A stretch of DNA of 64,000 nucleotides, taken from Brevundimonas sp. NIBR11 (lineage in GTDB: Bacteria; Pseudomonadota; Alphaproteobacteria; Caulobacterales; Caulobacteraceae). Below, in pieces: positions 7,080 to 16,678 of the stretch. The stretch's first letter is position 1. Each line of letters begins with the position of its first letter. The notes under the pieces are model-generated. The model did no database searches. It worked only from the letters and a program-made list of their open reading frames with translations, and was not told the origin of the DNA. Position numbers and translations under genes: made by a program. The stretch covers positions 1,778,001-1,842,000 of the forward strand of contig NZ_CP115465.1 in NCBI RefSeq assembly GCF_027912535.1, in the 5' to 3' direction.

Positions 7080-8552
7080 TCAGCCTTCGTAGGTGTCGGC
7101 CACCATGCGGTCCAGAAGACGCACGCCCCAGCCCACCGGGCCGTCGGGCACGGTCGGACGCGTGGACTTCGACACCCAGGCCGTTGGCGCGATGTCGATA
7201 TGGGCCCACGGCGTGCCGTTGACGAAGCGCTGCAGGAACAGGGCGGCGGTGATCGAACCGCCGTCGCGCCCGGCCGAGTTCTTCACGTCGGCGTTCACGC
7301 TGTCCATGATCTTGTCGTACTGGGGCGGCATCGGCATCCGCCAGACGTTCTCGTTGACCTTCGGACCGGCGGCCAGAATGGCGTTCGCAACCCCGTCGTC
7401 GTTCGAGAAGACGCCCGCATAGTCCAGGCCCAGAGAGATGATCATGGCGCCCGTCAGCGTGGCCAGGTCGATCATCATCTTCGGCTTGAAGCGGTCCTGC
7501 GTGTACCAGAGGGCGTCGGCCAGGACGAGGCGGCCCTCGGCGTCGGTGTTGATCACCTCGACCGTCTGGCCGGACATCGACTTGACGATGTCGCCCGGAC
7601 GCTGGGCGTTGCCGTCGGGCATGTTCTCGACCAGGCCCAGGACCCCCACGGCGTTGACCTTGGCCTTGCGGCCCGCCAGCGCGTGCATCAGGCCGGCCAC
7701 GGCGGCGGCGCCGCCCATGTCCCAGATCATGTCTTCCATTCCGGCGGCCGGCTTGATCGAGATGCCGCCCGTGTCGAAGCAGACGCCCTTGCCGACGAAG
7801 GCGATCGGCGCGTCGCCGGCCTTGCCGCCGTTCCACTGAATCACGGCCAGCTGGCTTTCGCGGACTGAACCCTGACCGACGCCCAGAAGGACGTGCATGC
7901 CGAGCGCTTCCATCTCCTTCTCGCCGAGGATCTCGACCTTCAGGCCCAGGCGCTCCAGCTCCTTGACCCGGCTGGCGAACTCGGCCGGGTAAAGAATGTT
8001 GGCGGGCTCGGCGACCAGATCGCGCGAGAAATAGACTGCCTCGGCGACGGCGTTCAGGCCTTCAGCGGCGGCATTGGCGCCTGCGACGTCCTTGGTGACG
8101 ATGCGGACGGTCTTTATCGACGGAATCTTGTCGGCCTTTTCCTTGGTCCGGTATTTGTCGAACCGGTAGGCGGCCAGGCGGACGGCGAAGGCAGCGCGCG
8201 CGGCGTCGGCGCCCGACAGATGGCCCAGGTCGATCGTCAGCGTCTCGGCGCCCGACAGCTTCACGGCGTTGTAGGCGGCGCCCGCGGCGGTCTCGAGCGC
8301 CAGGTCGTCGAACTTGCCGGCCTCGCCCGCTCCGACCAGCACGATCGAGTCAGCCGTCACGCCCGACGGCGCGGCCACGACCAGCGACGAGTTGGCCCCG
8401 CCGGTGAACCGGCCGGCCCCCATCGCCTTGGTCAGAGCGCCGCCCGTTGCGGCGTCATGAGACGCGCCCTCGCCGGCCAAAACGCGGCCGTCGTTGACGA
8501 AAATGGCGAGCGCGCCGGATGCGCCGGCCTCGGCGACGAAATCGATCTTCAT
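7080..8552 (-). CDS. pepA: Leucyl aminopeptidase (family M17)
   Basis: The 490-residue protein is a cytoplasmic two-metal aminopeptidase, usually hexameric. Its catalytic C-terminal domain has FVGKGVCFDTGGISIKP near residue 257 (metal-binding Lys and Asp), the PROSITE signature NTDAEGRLVLADAL near 333, and the following LATLTGAMIISLG. The N-terminal domain is the usual M17 alpha/beta domain. It releases N-terminal residues from peptides; some members also bind DNA. It is the first gene of the pepA-holC-I78-I78 operon and is divergent from lptF. Confidence 0.93.
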   Translation of the reverse strand: MKIDFVAEAGASGALAIFVNDGRVLAGEGASHDAATGGALTKAMGAGRFTGGANSSLVVAAPSGVTADSIVLVGAGEAGKFDDLALETAAGAAYNAVKLSGAETLTIDLGHLSGADAARAAFAVRLAAYRFDKYRTKEKADKIPSIKTVRIVTKDVAGANAAAEGLNAVAEAVYFSRDLVAEPANILYPAEFASRVKELERLGLKVEILGEKEMEALGMHVLLGVGQGSVRESQLAVIQWNGGKAGDAPIAFVGKGVCFDTGGISIKPAAGMEDMIWDMGGAAAVAGLMHALAGRKAKVNAVGVLGLVENMPDGNAQRPGDIVKSMSGQTVEVINTDAEGRLVLADALWYTQDRFKPKMMIDLATLTGAMIISLGLDYAGVFSNDDGVANAILAAGPKVNENVWRMPMPPQYDKIMDSVNADVKNSAGRDGGSITAALFLQRFVNGTPWAHIDIAPTAWVSKSTRPTVPDGPVGWGVRLLDRMVADTYEG

Positions 8553-8694
8553 GAAAACGCAGACTCCAGCCGGGATGGACTCCCGGTCATTGAACTGTGG
8601 GTGGTCACGCCCGCCATTGTCGGCGGCGCGCCCGGATGTGTATTAGATGCGCCGCAACGACCGCGCCCGCAACCGGGTGATTTTCATCGCCCGC

Positions 8695-9828
8695 ATGACC
8701 CTGATCCAACGCTACCTTTTCCGACAGATCAGCCTGCCCGTCCTGGCGGCGTGCGGATCGTTGGTCGGAATCGGCCTGTTGAGCCAGAGCCTCGACCAGC
8801 TCGAGGTGATCGTGGAGCGCGGTCAGAGCGTTTGGGTGATGCTGAAACTAACGCTTCTGGCCGTGCCGCAACTGTTCGCGGTCATCCTGCCGATCGGCCT
8901 GTTCGTCGGCGCCCTGATCGCCCTGACCCGTCTGCAGCGGGAACAGGAACTGACCGCCGCCTACGCCAGCGGCATGTCGCGCTGGCAGATGATCGCGCCC
9001 TCGGCCCGGCTGGCGCTCATCGTCGCCCTCGCGGCCCTGGCGACCAACGTCCTGATCCAACCCTGGGCCCAGCGGGCTTCGCGAGAACAAGCGTTCGCCA
9101 TCCGCACCGACCTCGCCGCCCTGCTGGTCGAGGAAGGCCGCTTCGTGCAGGGCCCCAACGGCCTGACGGTATACGTCCAGCAGATCGAGCAGAACGGCCT
9201 GCTGAAGAACCTCTTCATCTACATCCAGGACGGGGACAAGGTGACGACCTGGGATGCGACCGAGGCGCGTTTCGGCCGCGTCGACGGGCAACCGGTCCTG
9301 ACCATGAAACAGGGGTCGTGGCAGGAGTACGATTCCAAGGGCGTGCTGAACCAGCTGTCCTTCGACGGCTGGGTCTTCCAGCTCGCGCCCTACGTCAGCA
9401 ACGACGAACACATCCGCTACAAGCCCGCCGACCTGTGGATCACCCAGCTGTTCGATCCCTCGGCAGAGATCCTCCGAGACACTGCCCCGCGCGGCGAACT
9501 GCTGGCCGAAGCGCACAGCCGCCTGTCGTCGCCGCTCTACGCCCTGACGGCCATGGCCATGGCGCTGGCCGCGATCCTGGGCGGCGCCTTCAGCCGGACA
9601 GGCTATAGCCTGCGCATCGCCAAGGCTTCGGCCGCCTTCCTGCTGGTCCGCATCTTCGGCTACGCCATTGTCGCCGCCAGCGCCTGGAATAGTTGGCTGA
9701 ACGTCTTCCAATATCTGCTGCCCATCGCCGCCACCGCCTTCGCCCTGCGCCTGCTGTTCCGGGCGCTGAAGCCCCGACGGTCGAAGGGTCGCTCGCCCTT
9801 GGCCCAGTTTAAGGCGCGGTTCGCATGA
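8695..9828 (+). CDS. lptF: LPS export ABC transporter permease LptF
   Basis: The protein (377 residues from the ATG at 8695) is one of the two permeases of the LptB2FG transporter that extracts LPS from the inner membrane. The N-terminus MTLIQRYLFRQISLPVL is the family's typical start, with the first helix directly after it. Two further helices follow near residues 35-90, then a periplasmic jellyroll domain, then three C-terminal helices. The coupling-helix region RLQREQELTAAYASGMS is conserved. The frame also permits an ATG at 8647, but those extra residues are basic and unlike the family. It overlaps lptG by four bases. Confidence 0.9.
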   Translation: MTLIQRYLFRQISLPVLAACGSLVGIGLLSQSLDQLEVIVERGQSVWVMLKLTLLAVPQLFAVILPIGLFVGALIALTRLQREQELTAAYASGMSRWQMIAPSARLALIVALAALATNVLIQPWAQRASREQAFAIRTDLAALLVEEGRFVQGPNGLTVYVQQIEQNGLLKNLFIYIQDGDKVTTWDATEARFGRVDGQPVLTMKQGSWQEYDSKGVLNQLSFDGWVFQLAPYVSNDEHIRYKPADLWITQLFDPSAEILRDTAPRGELLAEAHSRLSSPLYALTAMAMALAAILGGAFSRTGYSLRIAKASAAFLLVRIFGYAIVAASAWNSWLNVFQYLLPIAATAFALRLLFRALKPRRSKGRSPLAQFKARFA

Positions 9829-10973
9829 GCAGCCTGGGCTCGCTCGCCGACGCGCCGCGTCACATCCTCAGCGCCCTGCGTCTGGGGCGGATCGAACGCT
9901 ATGTGCTGATCCAGCTGGCCCGTTCGCTGGCCGTGGCCCTGGCGGTCATCGCCGCCCTGGTCATGCTGATCGACTTCGTGGAGATTTCGCGCGGCCTGGG
10001 CTCGGACACCGACCTGTCGGGTCTGCGCATCCTTGGCCTGATGCTGCTGAAGTCGCCGGCGGTGATCGTTCAGCTTCTGCCCTTCGTCTTTCTGTTCGGC
10101 ACTCTGGCGGCCTTCGTCGGCCTGAACCGACGTTCAGAGCTGGTTGCGATGCGCGCGGCGGGGGTTTCCGCCTGGCGGTTCGTCCTGCCGGCCGCGGGGG
10201 CCGCCCTGGTGCTCGGCGTCCTGACGGTGACTGTCATCGGCCCGATGGCCGCGTCGGGAGACGGCCTGTTCCAGCGCGAACGCGCCCGCATCTCGGGCTC
10301 GGTCGTCAGCGGCGAAGAGCAGGAAGCGATCTGGCTTCGCGAAGGCGACGGCCCACGTCAAATGGTCATTCGCGCCGGCCGGCAGGACCGCGCCAACGCC
10401 CGGCTGCTGGACGTGACCTTCTTCATCTACGCCACCGACCCGGAAGGTCGTCGCGCCTTCACCGAGCGAATCGACGCGCCCTCGGCCAGCCTCAGCGCCG
10501 GCCGCTGGCGACTTGTGAACGCTGTGGGCGCACAGACCGGCCAGCGCGCGGTGCGCTACGCCACCCTCGACCTTCCCTCGGCCCTCGCCGACGAAGAGGC
10601 CTTCGAACGCTTCGCGCGACCTCAGTCGACGCCCTTCTGGTCCCTGCCCGGTCAGATACAGCGCATCGAGGACGCGGGCTTCTCCTCGACGGCCTACCGG
10701 CTGCGGCTCCAGTCGCTCCTGTCCACGCCCCTCGCCTTCGCGGCCATGACCATTCTGGCCGCCGCCTTCTCGCTGCGGCTCATGCGACTTGGCGATCTGG
10801 CGCGAATGTCGGTGGCGGCGGTGGTGCTCGGTTTCGCCTTCTTCTTCCTGAACCAGTTTTCCGCCGCCATGGGCTCGGCCGAGGTCGTGCCGCCGTTCGT
10901 GGCGGCCTGGTTGCCAGCCATCCTCACGGCGCTCGCGGCCTTCACCTTGCTGTTCTATACCGAAGACGGCTAA
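9825..10973 (+). CDS. lptG: LPS export ABC transporter permease LptG
   Basis: The 382-residue protein is the second permease of LptB2FG. After a short cytoplasmic lead it starts the family pattern at RIERYVLIQLARSLAVALAVIAALVMLIDFVE. The coupling-helix segment is GLNRRSELVAMRAAGVSAWRF. A periplasmic beta domain and three C-terminal helices complete it. It overlaps the lptF stop as ATGA, so the two subunits are translationally coupled, as fits a one-to-one heterodimer. Confidence 0.92.
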   Translation: MSSLGSLADAPRHILSALRLGRIERYVLIQLARSLAVALAVIAALVMLIDFVEISRGLGSDTDLSGLRILGLMLLKSPAVIVQLLPFVFLFGTLAAFVGLNRRSELVAMRAAGVSAWRFVLPAAGAALVLGVLTVTVIGPMAASGDGLFQRERARISGSVVSGEEQEAIWLREGDGPRQMVIRAGRQDRANARLLDVTFFIYATDPEGRRAFTERIDAPSASLSAGRWRLVNAVGAQTGQRAVRYATLDLPSALADEEAFERFARPQSTPFWSLPGQIQRIEDAGFSSTAYRLRLQSLLSTPLAFAAMTILAAAFSLRLMRLGDLARMSVAAVVLGFAFFFLNQFSAAMGSAEVVPPFVAAWLPAILTALAAFTLLFYTEDG

Positions 10974-11012
10974 GCGGACCCCGGCGGGGGCCTGAAGGAA
11001 CGGTTGGATTTC

Positions 11013-13451
11013 ATGCGGGCTGAAGGCGCCGTTTCACGCAAGAGCACACGACGCGGACGCCTGCTGGCGGGAGCCGCCCTTCTGGCCTGCGTCCCCGTTT
11101 CGGTTCTCGCCCAGACCGCACCTTCTCCTATCCCGCCGGCGGCGGTCCAGGACGGACTGGCGCCGGACGCCATCTACATCGAGGCGGACAACGCCGGACG
11201 CGAGGGCGACGTCATCAGCGCCACGGGCGAGCGCGACCGCGTCTACGCCCGCTTCCAGGGGCACAGCCTGCGCGGCCGCGCCGTCACCTATGATCTGGCG
11301 AAGGGCATCGGCACGGCCGACGGCGACGTCGAACTGGTCGATCCGGACAGCAATACCGTCTTCGCCAGCCACCTCGAGCTTGATTCGGACCTGCGGGCCG
11401 GCGTCGCCGTTGATTTCGCGACCCGCACGGCGAACGGAGCCAGCCTGATGGCCGCGACCGCCGTGCGCCGGTCCGAGAACGTCAACGAGCTCAACTATGC
11501 GCTCTTCACCCCCTGCCCCATCTGCGACGACGCCGGTAACCCCAAGACGCCTTCGATCGCGATCCAGGCCGAGAAGGTCGTGCAGGACGAGGAGTTGCGA
11601 GCGGTCCTCTACCGCAACGCAGTCTTCAAAGTCGGCGGCGTGCCAGTCTTCTGGACCCCCTTCTTCGCACACCCGGATCCGACCGTGGACCGGGCATCCG
11701 GCCTTCTGGTTCCGATCTTCAACTACGACGACGGGCGGGGAGTCTCGGTGGAAACCCCTTATCTACAGGTCATCTCGCCGTCCGAGGACTGGCTGATCAG
11801 CCCGCAGTTCAACACCCGGGTCCTGCCGTTCCTGAACCTGCAATGGCGCCGGCGCTTCGCCAACGGGATGATCGTTGCGCGCGGCGGCTTCACCTATGCG
11901 CAGAACTTCGGCAATTTCGACCTGAACGGCGACGGCCAGGCCGAGTCCAACGTCGACTTCGGCGACCGCACCAGCCGCAGCTACATCCTGGCCCACGGCA
12001 GGTTCGACCCCGAGGGCCCGTGGCGCTTCGGCTTTACGGCCGAGCGGACCTCGGACAAGACCCTGTTCGACCGTTACGACGTCATCGACCCCTACCAGGA
12101 CAACGGACTGTACTACGGCGATCAGCGTCGTCTGATCAGCCAGCTCTACGCCGAGCGCCAGACGGCCCGGTCCTATCTGTCGATCGCCGCCTTCTCGATC
12201 CAGAGCCTGCGCGTCGCCCAGTTCAACGACGTCACCCCGGCTTTGAACATCTTCGAATCGGACGGCGCCCTGCCTCTGGTCGCGCCGCTGATCGACGCAC
12301 GGTGGGAGCCTTCCGGCCCCGTGCTCGGCGGACGTCTGCGCCTGCGAGGCTCGGCGGTGTCCCTGTACCGCGACGAGTATTTCGGAAGCCCGGTGTTGCG
12401 GCCGGAGATCATCCCGACGACGGCCAGCCCCTTCGGCCTGCCAGGCGTCGACAGCCGCCGCGTCACCGGCCAGATCGACTGGCGTCGCACCCTGATCTCC
12501 CCCTCGGGCATCCGCTACGAGCCGTTCGTAGACGGCCGTTTCGACGTGTATTCGGTCGCCGACCTGCCGCCGGTGCTCGGGCTCGAGGACGAAACGATTA
12601 CCCGCAGCCGCGCTACGATCGGCCTGGACGTCAGCTATCCCCTGATCCGGCGACTGAGCGACGGTGCGGACATCATCGTCGAGCCGCTGGGCCAGATCTC
12701 CGTCTCGACCGACCCGGATCTCGATCCCCGCATCCCGATCGAGGACTCCCAGACGCTGGAGCTCGACGAATCGTCGCTGTTCCGGATCGACCGGTTCCCG
12801 GGCTACGACCTGCTCGAAGGCGGAGTGCGGATCACCGCCGGAGTTCGCACGACCCTGCGCTGGGCTGAGGGTCGCACCGCCAGCCTGTTCGTCGGCCGCA
12901 GCATGCGGGACGCCGAACAGAGCGCCTTCCGCATCCCGATCCCCGATGCGCCGAATAGCCTCTACGATCCGTCCGGTCTGGCGGCGCAGACATCCGACTG
13001 GGTCGTCCAGGCCAGCTTCCAGCCGTCGGACCGCATCCGGGGCTGGGGTCATGCCACTGTCGATGGATCCGGCGACATCCGCCGCGCCGAGATGGCCGTC
13101 GATGGTCGCTGGGGCCGACGCAATCTGGCGACGCTCAGCTACATCGTCGATCGCTCGAACCCGCTGGATGGACCAGGCAACCGGAACTACGAGTTCGTGC
13201 AGCTGGCAGGCCAACAGTTCATCGCCGGTAACTGGGGCGTGGCCGTCGCCGGCATCGCCGATCTGGAGCGCGACCTGATCACCCGATCCGAAGTCGGGAT
13301 CGTCTTCGACGACGACTGTTTCCGCGTCGAGGTCGGCTATCGCCGAGACAACACTCGTGTCAGCCCCACCGGCCCGTCGGACGGCGCCTATTTCCGTCTA
13401 AACCTCGCCACTTTTGGAGGGTCAGGCTATGGATCAAACGGTCTGCGTTAG
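11013..13451 (+). CDS. lptD: LPS-assembly protein LptD
   Basis: The protein, about 812 residues, has a signal peptide (GRLLAGAALLACVPVSVLAQ). An LptA/OstA-like periplasmic domain follows (AISATGERDRVYARFQGHSLRGRAVTYDLAKGIGTADGDVEL). A large outer-membrane barrel comes next, entered at the conserved CPICDDAGNPKTPSIAI and FKVGGVPVFWTPFFAHPDP. It is the LPS translocon at the cell surface. A late Cys (DDDCFRVEVGYRRD) may pair with the CPIC cysteines. The start is ambiguous: the ATG at 11013 was taken, but a TTG at 11004 lies nearer the GAAGGA at 10994-10999. It sits 30 to 40 bases after lptG. Confidence 0.9.
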   Translation: MRAEGAVSRKSTRRGRLLAGAALLACVPVSVLAQTAPSPIPPAAVQDGLAPDAIYIEADNAGREGDVISATGERDRVYARFQGHSLRGRAVTYDLAKGIGTADGDVELVDPDSNTVFASHLELDSDLRAGVAVDFATRTANGASLMAATAVRRSENVNELNYALFTPCPICDDAGNPKTPSIAIQAEKVVQDEELRAVLYRNAVFKVGGVPVFWTPFFAHPDPTVDRASGLLVPIFNYDDGRGVSVETPYLQVISPSEDWLISPQFNTRVLPFLNLQWRRRFANGMIVARGGFTYAQNFGNFDLNGDGQAESNVDFGDRTSRSYILAHGRFDPEGPWRFGFTAERTSDKTLFDRYDVIDPYQDNGLYYGDQRRLISQLYAERQTARSYLSIAAFSIQSLRVAQFNDVTPALNIFESDGALPLVAPLIDARWEPSGPVLGGRLRLRGSAVSLYRDEYFGSPVLRPEIIPTTASPFGLPGVDSRRVTGQIDWRRTLISPSGIRYEPFVDGRFDVYSVADLPPVLGLEDETITRSRATIGLDVSYPLIRRLSDGADIIVEPLGQISVSTDPDLDPRIPIEDSQTLELDESSLFRIDRFPGYDLLEGGVRITAGVRTTLRWAEGRTASLFVGRSMRDAEQSAFRIPIPDAPNSLYDPSGLAAQTSDWVVQASFQPSDRIRGWGHATVDGSGDIRRAEMAVDGRWGRRNLATLSYIVDRSNPLDGPGNRNYEFVQLAGQQFIAGNWGVAVAGIADLERDLITRSEVGIVFDDDCFRVEVGYRRDNTRVSPTGPSDGAYFRLNLATFGGSGYGSNGLR

Positions 13452-13524
13452 GCATGACGCGTAATTGCGTGCGCCAACCCGGTGGGGAACCGGGGCTGCA
13501 GGCTCGAAGGAACCAGGACTGACC

Positions 13525-14859
13525 ATGCGTTTGATGCGTTTTACGACCGGGGTCGCTATGGCCGCTCTGGTCGCGGGTTCCGCGATCGCCCAGACCGCGC
13601 CGACAGGACAGGCTGCGGGCACGCTCGATCCCGCCGCCGAACAGGCGCCCGCCACGGCGGCTGCGGCCACGCCCCAGTTCACCTTGGCCGACGGCATCGT
13701 CGCCACGGTCAATGATCAGGTCATCACCGGCTTCGACCTGCGTCAGCGAATGCTCTCGGTCATCGCCATGAGCCAGGTCCAGCCGACCGAGGAGAATATT
13801 CCGGCCATCCAGCAACAGGCCTTGCAGGCTTTGATCGAGGAGCGTCTCCAGGCCCAGGAGATCGCCAAGTACGAGACGCTCAAGATTTCCGACGAGGACG
13901 TGGATCGGGAGATCGCGGGCATGGCGCAGGACGCCGGCACCACGCCCGAGAACTACATGGCCTTCCTGGCCCAGGGCGGCATCCGTCCCGATGCGATGCG
14001 CGAACAGCTCCGCACCGAGATCGGCTGGCGTGAACTGGTCGGGGGCCGTTTCAACAGCCGCGCCCGCGTCAGCCGCGCCCAGGTCGAGCAAGCCGTCCGA
14101 CAGCTGACCGAGGCCGCGTCCAAGCCCCAGTACCTGATCGGCGAAATCTACCTCGAAGCCAACCGCGTGGGCGGCCAGCAGGCGGCTATCAACGGCGCCG
14201 AGCAGCTGGTGGCCCAGATGGTCCAGGGCGCGCCTTTCCAGGCCGTCGCACGTCAGTTCTCGGCGGCCCCCTCGGCGGCGCGCGGCGGAGACGCCGGCTG
14301 GGTCGTCCAAGGCACGGTGCAGCCCGCGCTTCAGACCGCGCTCGACGCCCTTCAGGTCGGCCAGCTGTCGCGCCCGATCCCTGTCGAGGGCGGCGTCTAC
14401 ATCATCTACATGCGCGACAAGCGGGCTGGAGCCTCGACCAGCCTGGTCACGCTGAAGCAGGCGATGATCGAACTGCCGGAAACGGCGAGCGACGCCGAAG
14501 TCGCGGCGGCGACCCAGCGTCTGGAGGCCCTGCGCCCCAGCCTGACCTGCGACAACATCCTGCAGCGCGCGACGTCGGAGGCGGGCCTGCTGGGTTCGGA
14601 CCTTGGCGAGAGCGATGTGGCCAACCTGGCGCCGCAGTTCCAGCAGGTCGCGCGTTCGGCCGAGGTGAACACGGTCTCCAACCCGGTCCGCACGCCCCTG
14701 GGCATCCATCTGCTGGCGGTCTGCGGCCGTCGAGTGGGCGGCGTCGACGTGCCGTCGGCGCGCGAGGTCGAGGGTCGTCTCCAGAACCAGAACCTGGCCA
14801 TGCTGGCGCGCCGATACATCCGCGACCTGCGTGCGGACGCCCTCATCGAGATGAAGTGA
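13525..14859 (+). CDS. surA: SurA-like periplasmic peptidyl-prolyl isomerase
   Basis: The protein (444 residues) has a signal peptide (MRLMRFTTGVAMAALVAGSAIAQ), an N-terminal SurA chaperone domain (IVATVNDQVITGFDLRQRM, with the helix set through EERLQAQEIAKYE), and a parvulin domain near residues 190-290 (FQAVARQFSAAPSAARGGDAGWV, then YIIYMRDK). A second, weaker parvulin-like region is at the end (TPLGIHLLAVCGRR). It escorts outer-membrane proteins such as LptD, encoded directly upstream. The start at 13525 is fixed by the signal peptide and an AGGA seven bases upstream. Confidence 0.88.
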   Translation: MRLMRFTTGVAMAALVAGSAIAQTAPTGQAAGTLDPAAEQAPATAAAATPQFTLADGIVATVNDQVITGFDLRQRMLSVIAMSQVQPTEENIPAIQQQALQALIEERLQAQEIAKYETLKISDEDVDREIAGMAQDAGTTPENYMAFLAQGGIRPDAMREQLRTEIGWRELVGGRFNSRARVSRAQVEQAVRQLTEAASKPQYLIGEIYLEANRVGGQQAAINGAEQLVAQMVQGAPFQAVARQFSAAPSAARGGDAGWVVQGTVQPALQTALDALQVGQLSRPIPVEGGVYIIYMRDKRAGASTSLVTLKQAMIELPETASDAEVAAATQRLEALRPSLTCDNILQRATSEAGLLGSDLGESDVANLAPQFQQVARSAEVNTVSNPVRTPLGIHLLAVCGRRVGGVDVPSAREVEGRLQNQNLAMLARRYIRDLRADALIEMK

Positions 14860-14863
14860 TCGG

Positions 14864-15859
14864 GTGGCCGCGGCCCCTCTGATCCTGACGCTGGGCGAGC
14901 CCGCCGGCGTCGGCGCGGAGATCATCGCCAAGGCCTGGACCGCGCTGTCCGAAGACGCCCCCTTCGCCGTCATCGGGGACGCCCGCCTGCTTGAGCGCCA
15001 CGGCGTGCCGGTCCGCGAGATCGGCGACCTGTCGGATGCGGCAACGGTCTTCGGCCGCGCCCTCCCCGTCCTGAACCACCCCGCCCCCGCGCCCATCGAG
15101 GCGGGCAGGCCCGATCCCCGCAACGCCGGGGTCGTCGCCGACTGGATCGAGCGCGCCGTCGCCTTGGCGCTGTCCGGTGAGGCGTCGGGCGTGGTCACCG
15201 CCCCGATCGCCAAGGCCCCGCTGTACGCCGCCGGCTTCCGCTTTCCGGGGCATACGGAGTTCATCGCCGAGCTGACCGCCGACGCGCCCTATGTCGGAAC
15301 ACGGGGGCCGGTCATGATGCTCACGGCCAGGGATCTGCGGGCCTGTCTGGTCACGATCCATGTGGCGCTGGACCAGGTGCCCGAGCTTGTCACCGAGGAG
15401 CGGGTCGCCAGAACGGCGCGGGTGGTGCATGAGACGCTGAGGCGCGACTTCGGCATCGCCCGCCCCCGGCTGGCGCTGGCGGCCCTCAACCCGCACGCGG
15501 GCGAGGGCGGGGCGTTGGGGTTGCAGGAGATCACGGTCCTCAAGCCCACGGCGGAAGCGCTTCGCGCCGAGGGCATCGACATCACCGATCCCCTGCCCGC
15601 CGACACACTGTTCCACGAGGAGGCGCGAGCCGGCTACGACGCCGCCATCTGCCTGTATCACGACCAGGCGCTGATCCCGGTGAAGACGCTGGACTTCTGG
15701 GGCGGGGTCAACGCCACGCTCGGCCTGCCCGTCATCCGCACCTCGCCCGACCATGGCACCGGGTTCGACATCGCGGGCAAGGGGATCGCCCGGCCCGACA
15801 GCCTGATCGCGGCGATCCGTCTGGCCTCGGAGATGGCGGCGAAGCGCGCGGCGAGTTAA
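14864..15859 (+). CDS. pdxA: 4-hydroxythreonine-4-phosphate dehydrogenase
   Basis: The 331-residue enzyme oxidises 4-phosphohydroxy-L-threonine in pyridoxal 5'-phosphate synthesis (DXP-dependent route). It shows LTLGEPAGVGAEIIAKA at the N-terminus and TAPIAKAPLYAAGFRFPGHTEF. The three metal-binding histidine segments are present: PGHTEF, YHDQALIPVKT and SPDHGTGFDIAGKG. The start is a GTG four bases after the surA stop. The surA-pdxA-rsmA order is widely conserved in proteobacteria. Confidence 0.92.
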   Translation: MAAAPLILTLGEPAGVGAEIIAKAWTALSEDAPFAVIGDARLLERHGVPVREIGDLSDAATVFGRALPVLNHPAPAPIEAGRPDPRNAGVVADWIERAVALALSGEASGVVTAPIAKAPLYAAGFRFPGHTEFIAELTADAPYVGTRGPVMMLTARDLRACLVTIHVALDQVPELVTEERVARTARVVHETLRRDFGIARPRLALAALNPHAGEGGALGLQEITVLKPTAEALRAEGIDITDPLPADTLFHEEARAGYDAAICLYHDQALIPVKTLDFWGGVNATLGLPVIRTSPDHGTGFDIAGKGIARPDSLIAAIRLASEMAAKRAAS

Positions 15860-15868
15860 AGCCGCCCG

Positions 15869-16678
15869 GTGACCGACCTCCCGACCCTGCGCGAATCCCT
15901 CGAAGCCCACGGCCTGCTGGCCAAGAAGAGCTTCGGCCAGCACTTCCTGCTGGACCTGAACATCACCCGCAAGATCGTGCGGCTGGCCGGGCCGTTCGAA
16001 GGGCGGGCCGTGATCGAGGTCGGCCCCGGACCCGGAGGCCTGACCCGAGCCCTTCTGGAAAGCGACGCCGGCAAGGTGGTCCTGATCGAGAAGGACCCGC
16101 GCTTCCTGCCCCTGCTGGGCGAACTGGATACGGGCGACGGCCGTCTGACCATCGTCGAGGCAGACGCGCTGAAGGTCAATCAGTCCAGGCTGGTCGAGGG
16201 GCCGGCTCATGTGGTTTCCAACCTGCCCTACAACGTCGGCACCCCCCTGCTGATCGACTGGCTGACCGGGGCCTGGACGCCGGTGGCGATGACGCTGATG
16301 TTCCAGAAGGAGGTCGCCGAGCGGATCGTGGCCGAGCCGGGCGACGACGCCTATGGCCGTCTGGCGGTCATCTCCCAGGCCGTAGCGGACGCGAAGATCG
16401 TGATGCATTTGCCGGCCGCCGCCTTCACCCCGCCGCCCAAGGTGGCCTCGGCGGTGGTGCATGTGGTCCCCCGCGCGGATCGACCTGATGCGCCGACCCT
16501 GAAGCGGCTGGAGCGGGTTACGGCGGCCGCCTTCGGCCAGCGCCGGAAGATGCTGCGGTCCAGTCTGAAGCAGCTGGGCGGGGGCGCGCTGTGCGAGGCC
16601 GCGGGGATCGACGCGGATGCGCGGGCCGAAACCATAGACATCGACGGCTTCCTCCGTCTGGCCGGAGCCCTCGCATGA
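15869..16678 (+). CDS. rsmA: 16S rRNA adenine-N6,N6 dimethyltransferase
   Basis: The 269-residue KsgA/RsmA protein dimethylates the two adjacent adenines in the 3'-terminal hairpin of 16S rRNA. Visible motifs are KKSFGQHFLLDLNITRKI, the SAM-binding VIEVGPGPGGLTRALLE, the acidic IEKDPRF, and the catalytic NLPYNVGTPLL. The start is a GTG at 15869. Its stop overlaps the next gene as ATGA. Loss of this gene is known to confer kasugamycin resistance in other bacteria. Confidence 0.94.
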   Translation: MTDLPTLRESLEAHGLLAKKSFGQHFLLDLNITRKIVRLAGPFEGRAVIEVGPGPGGLTRALLESDAGKVVLIEKDPRFLPLLGELDTGDGRLTIVEADALKVNQSRLVEGPAHVVSNLPYNVGTPLLIDWLTGAWTPVAMTLMFQKEVAERIVAEPGDDAYGRLAVISQAVADAKIVMHLPAAAFTPPPKVASAVVHVVPRADRPDAPTLKRLERVTAAAFGQRRKMLRSSLKQLGGGALCEAAGIDADARAETIDIDGFLRLAGALA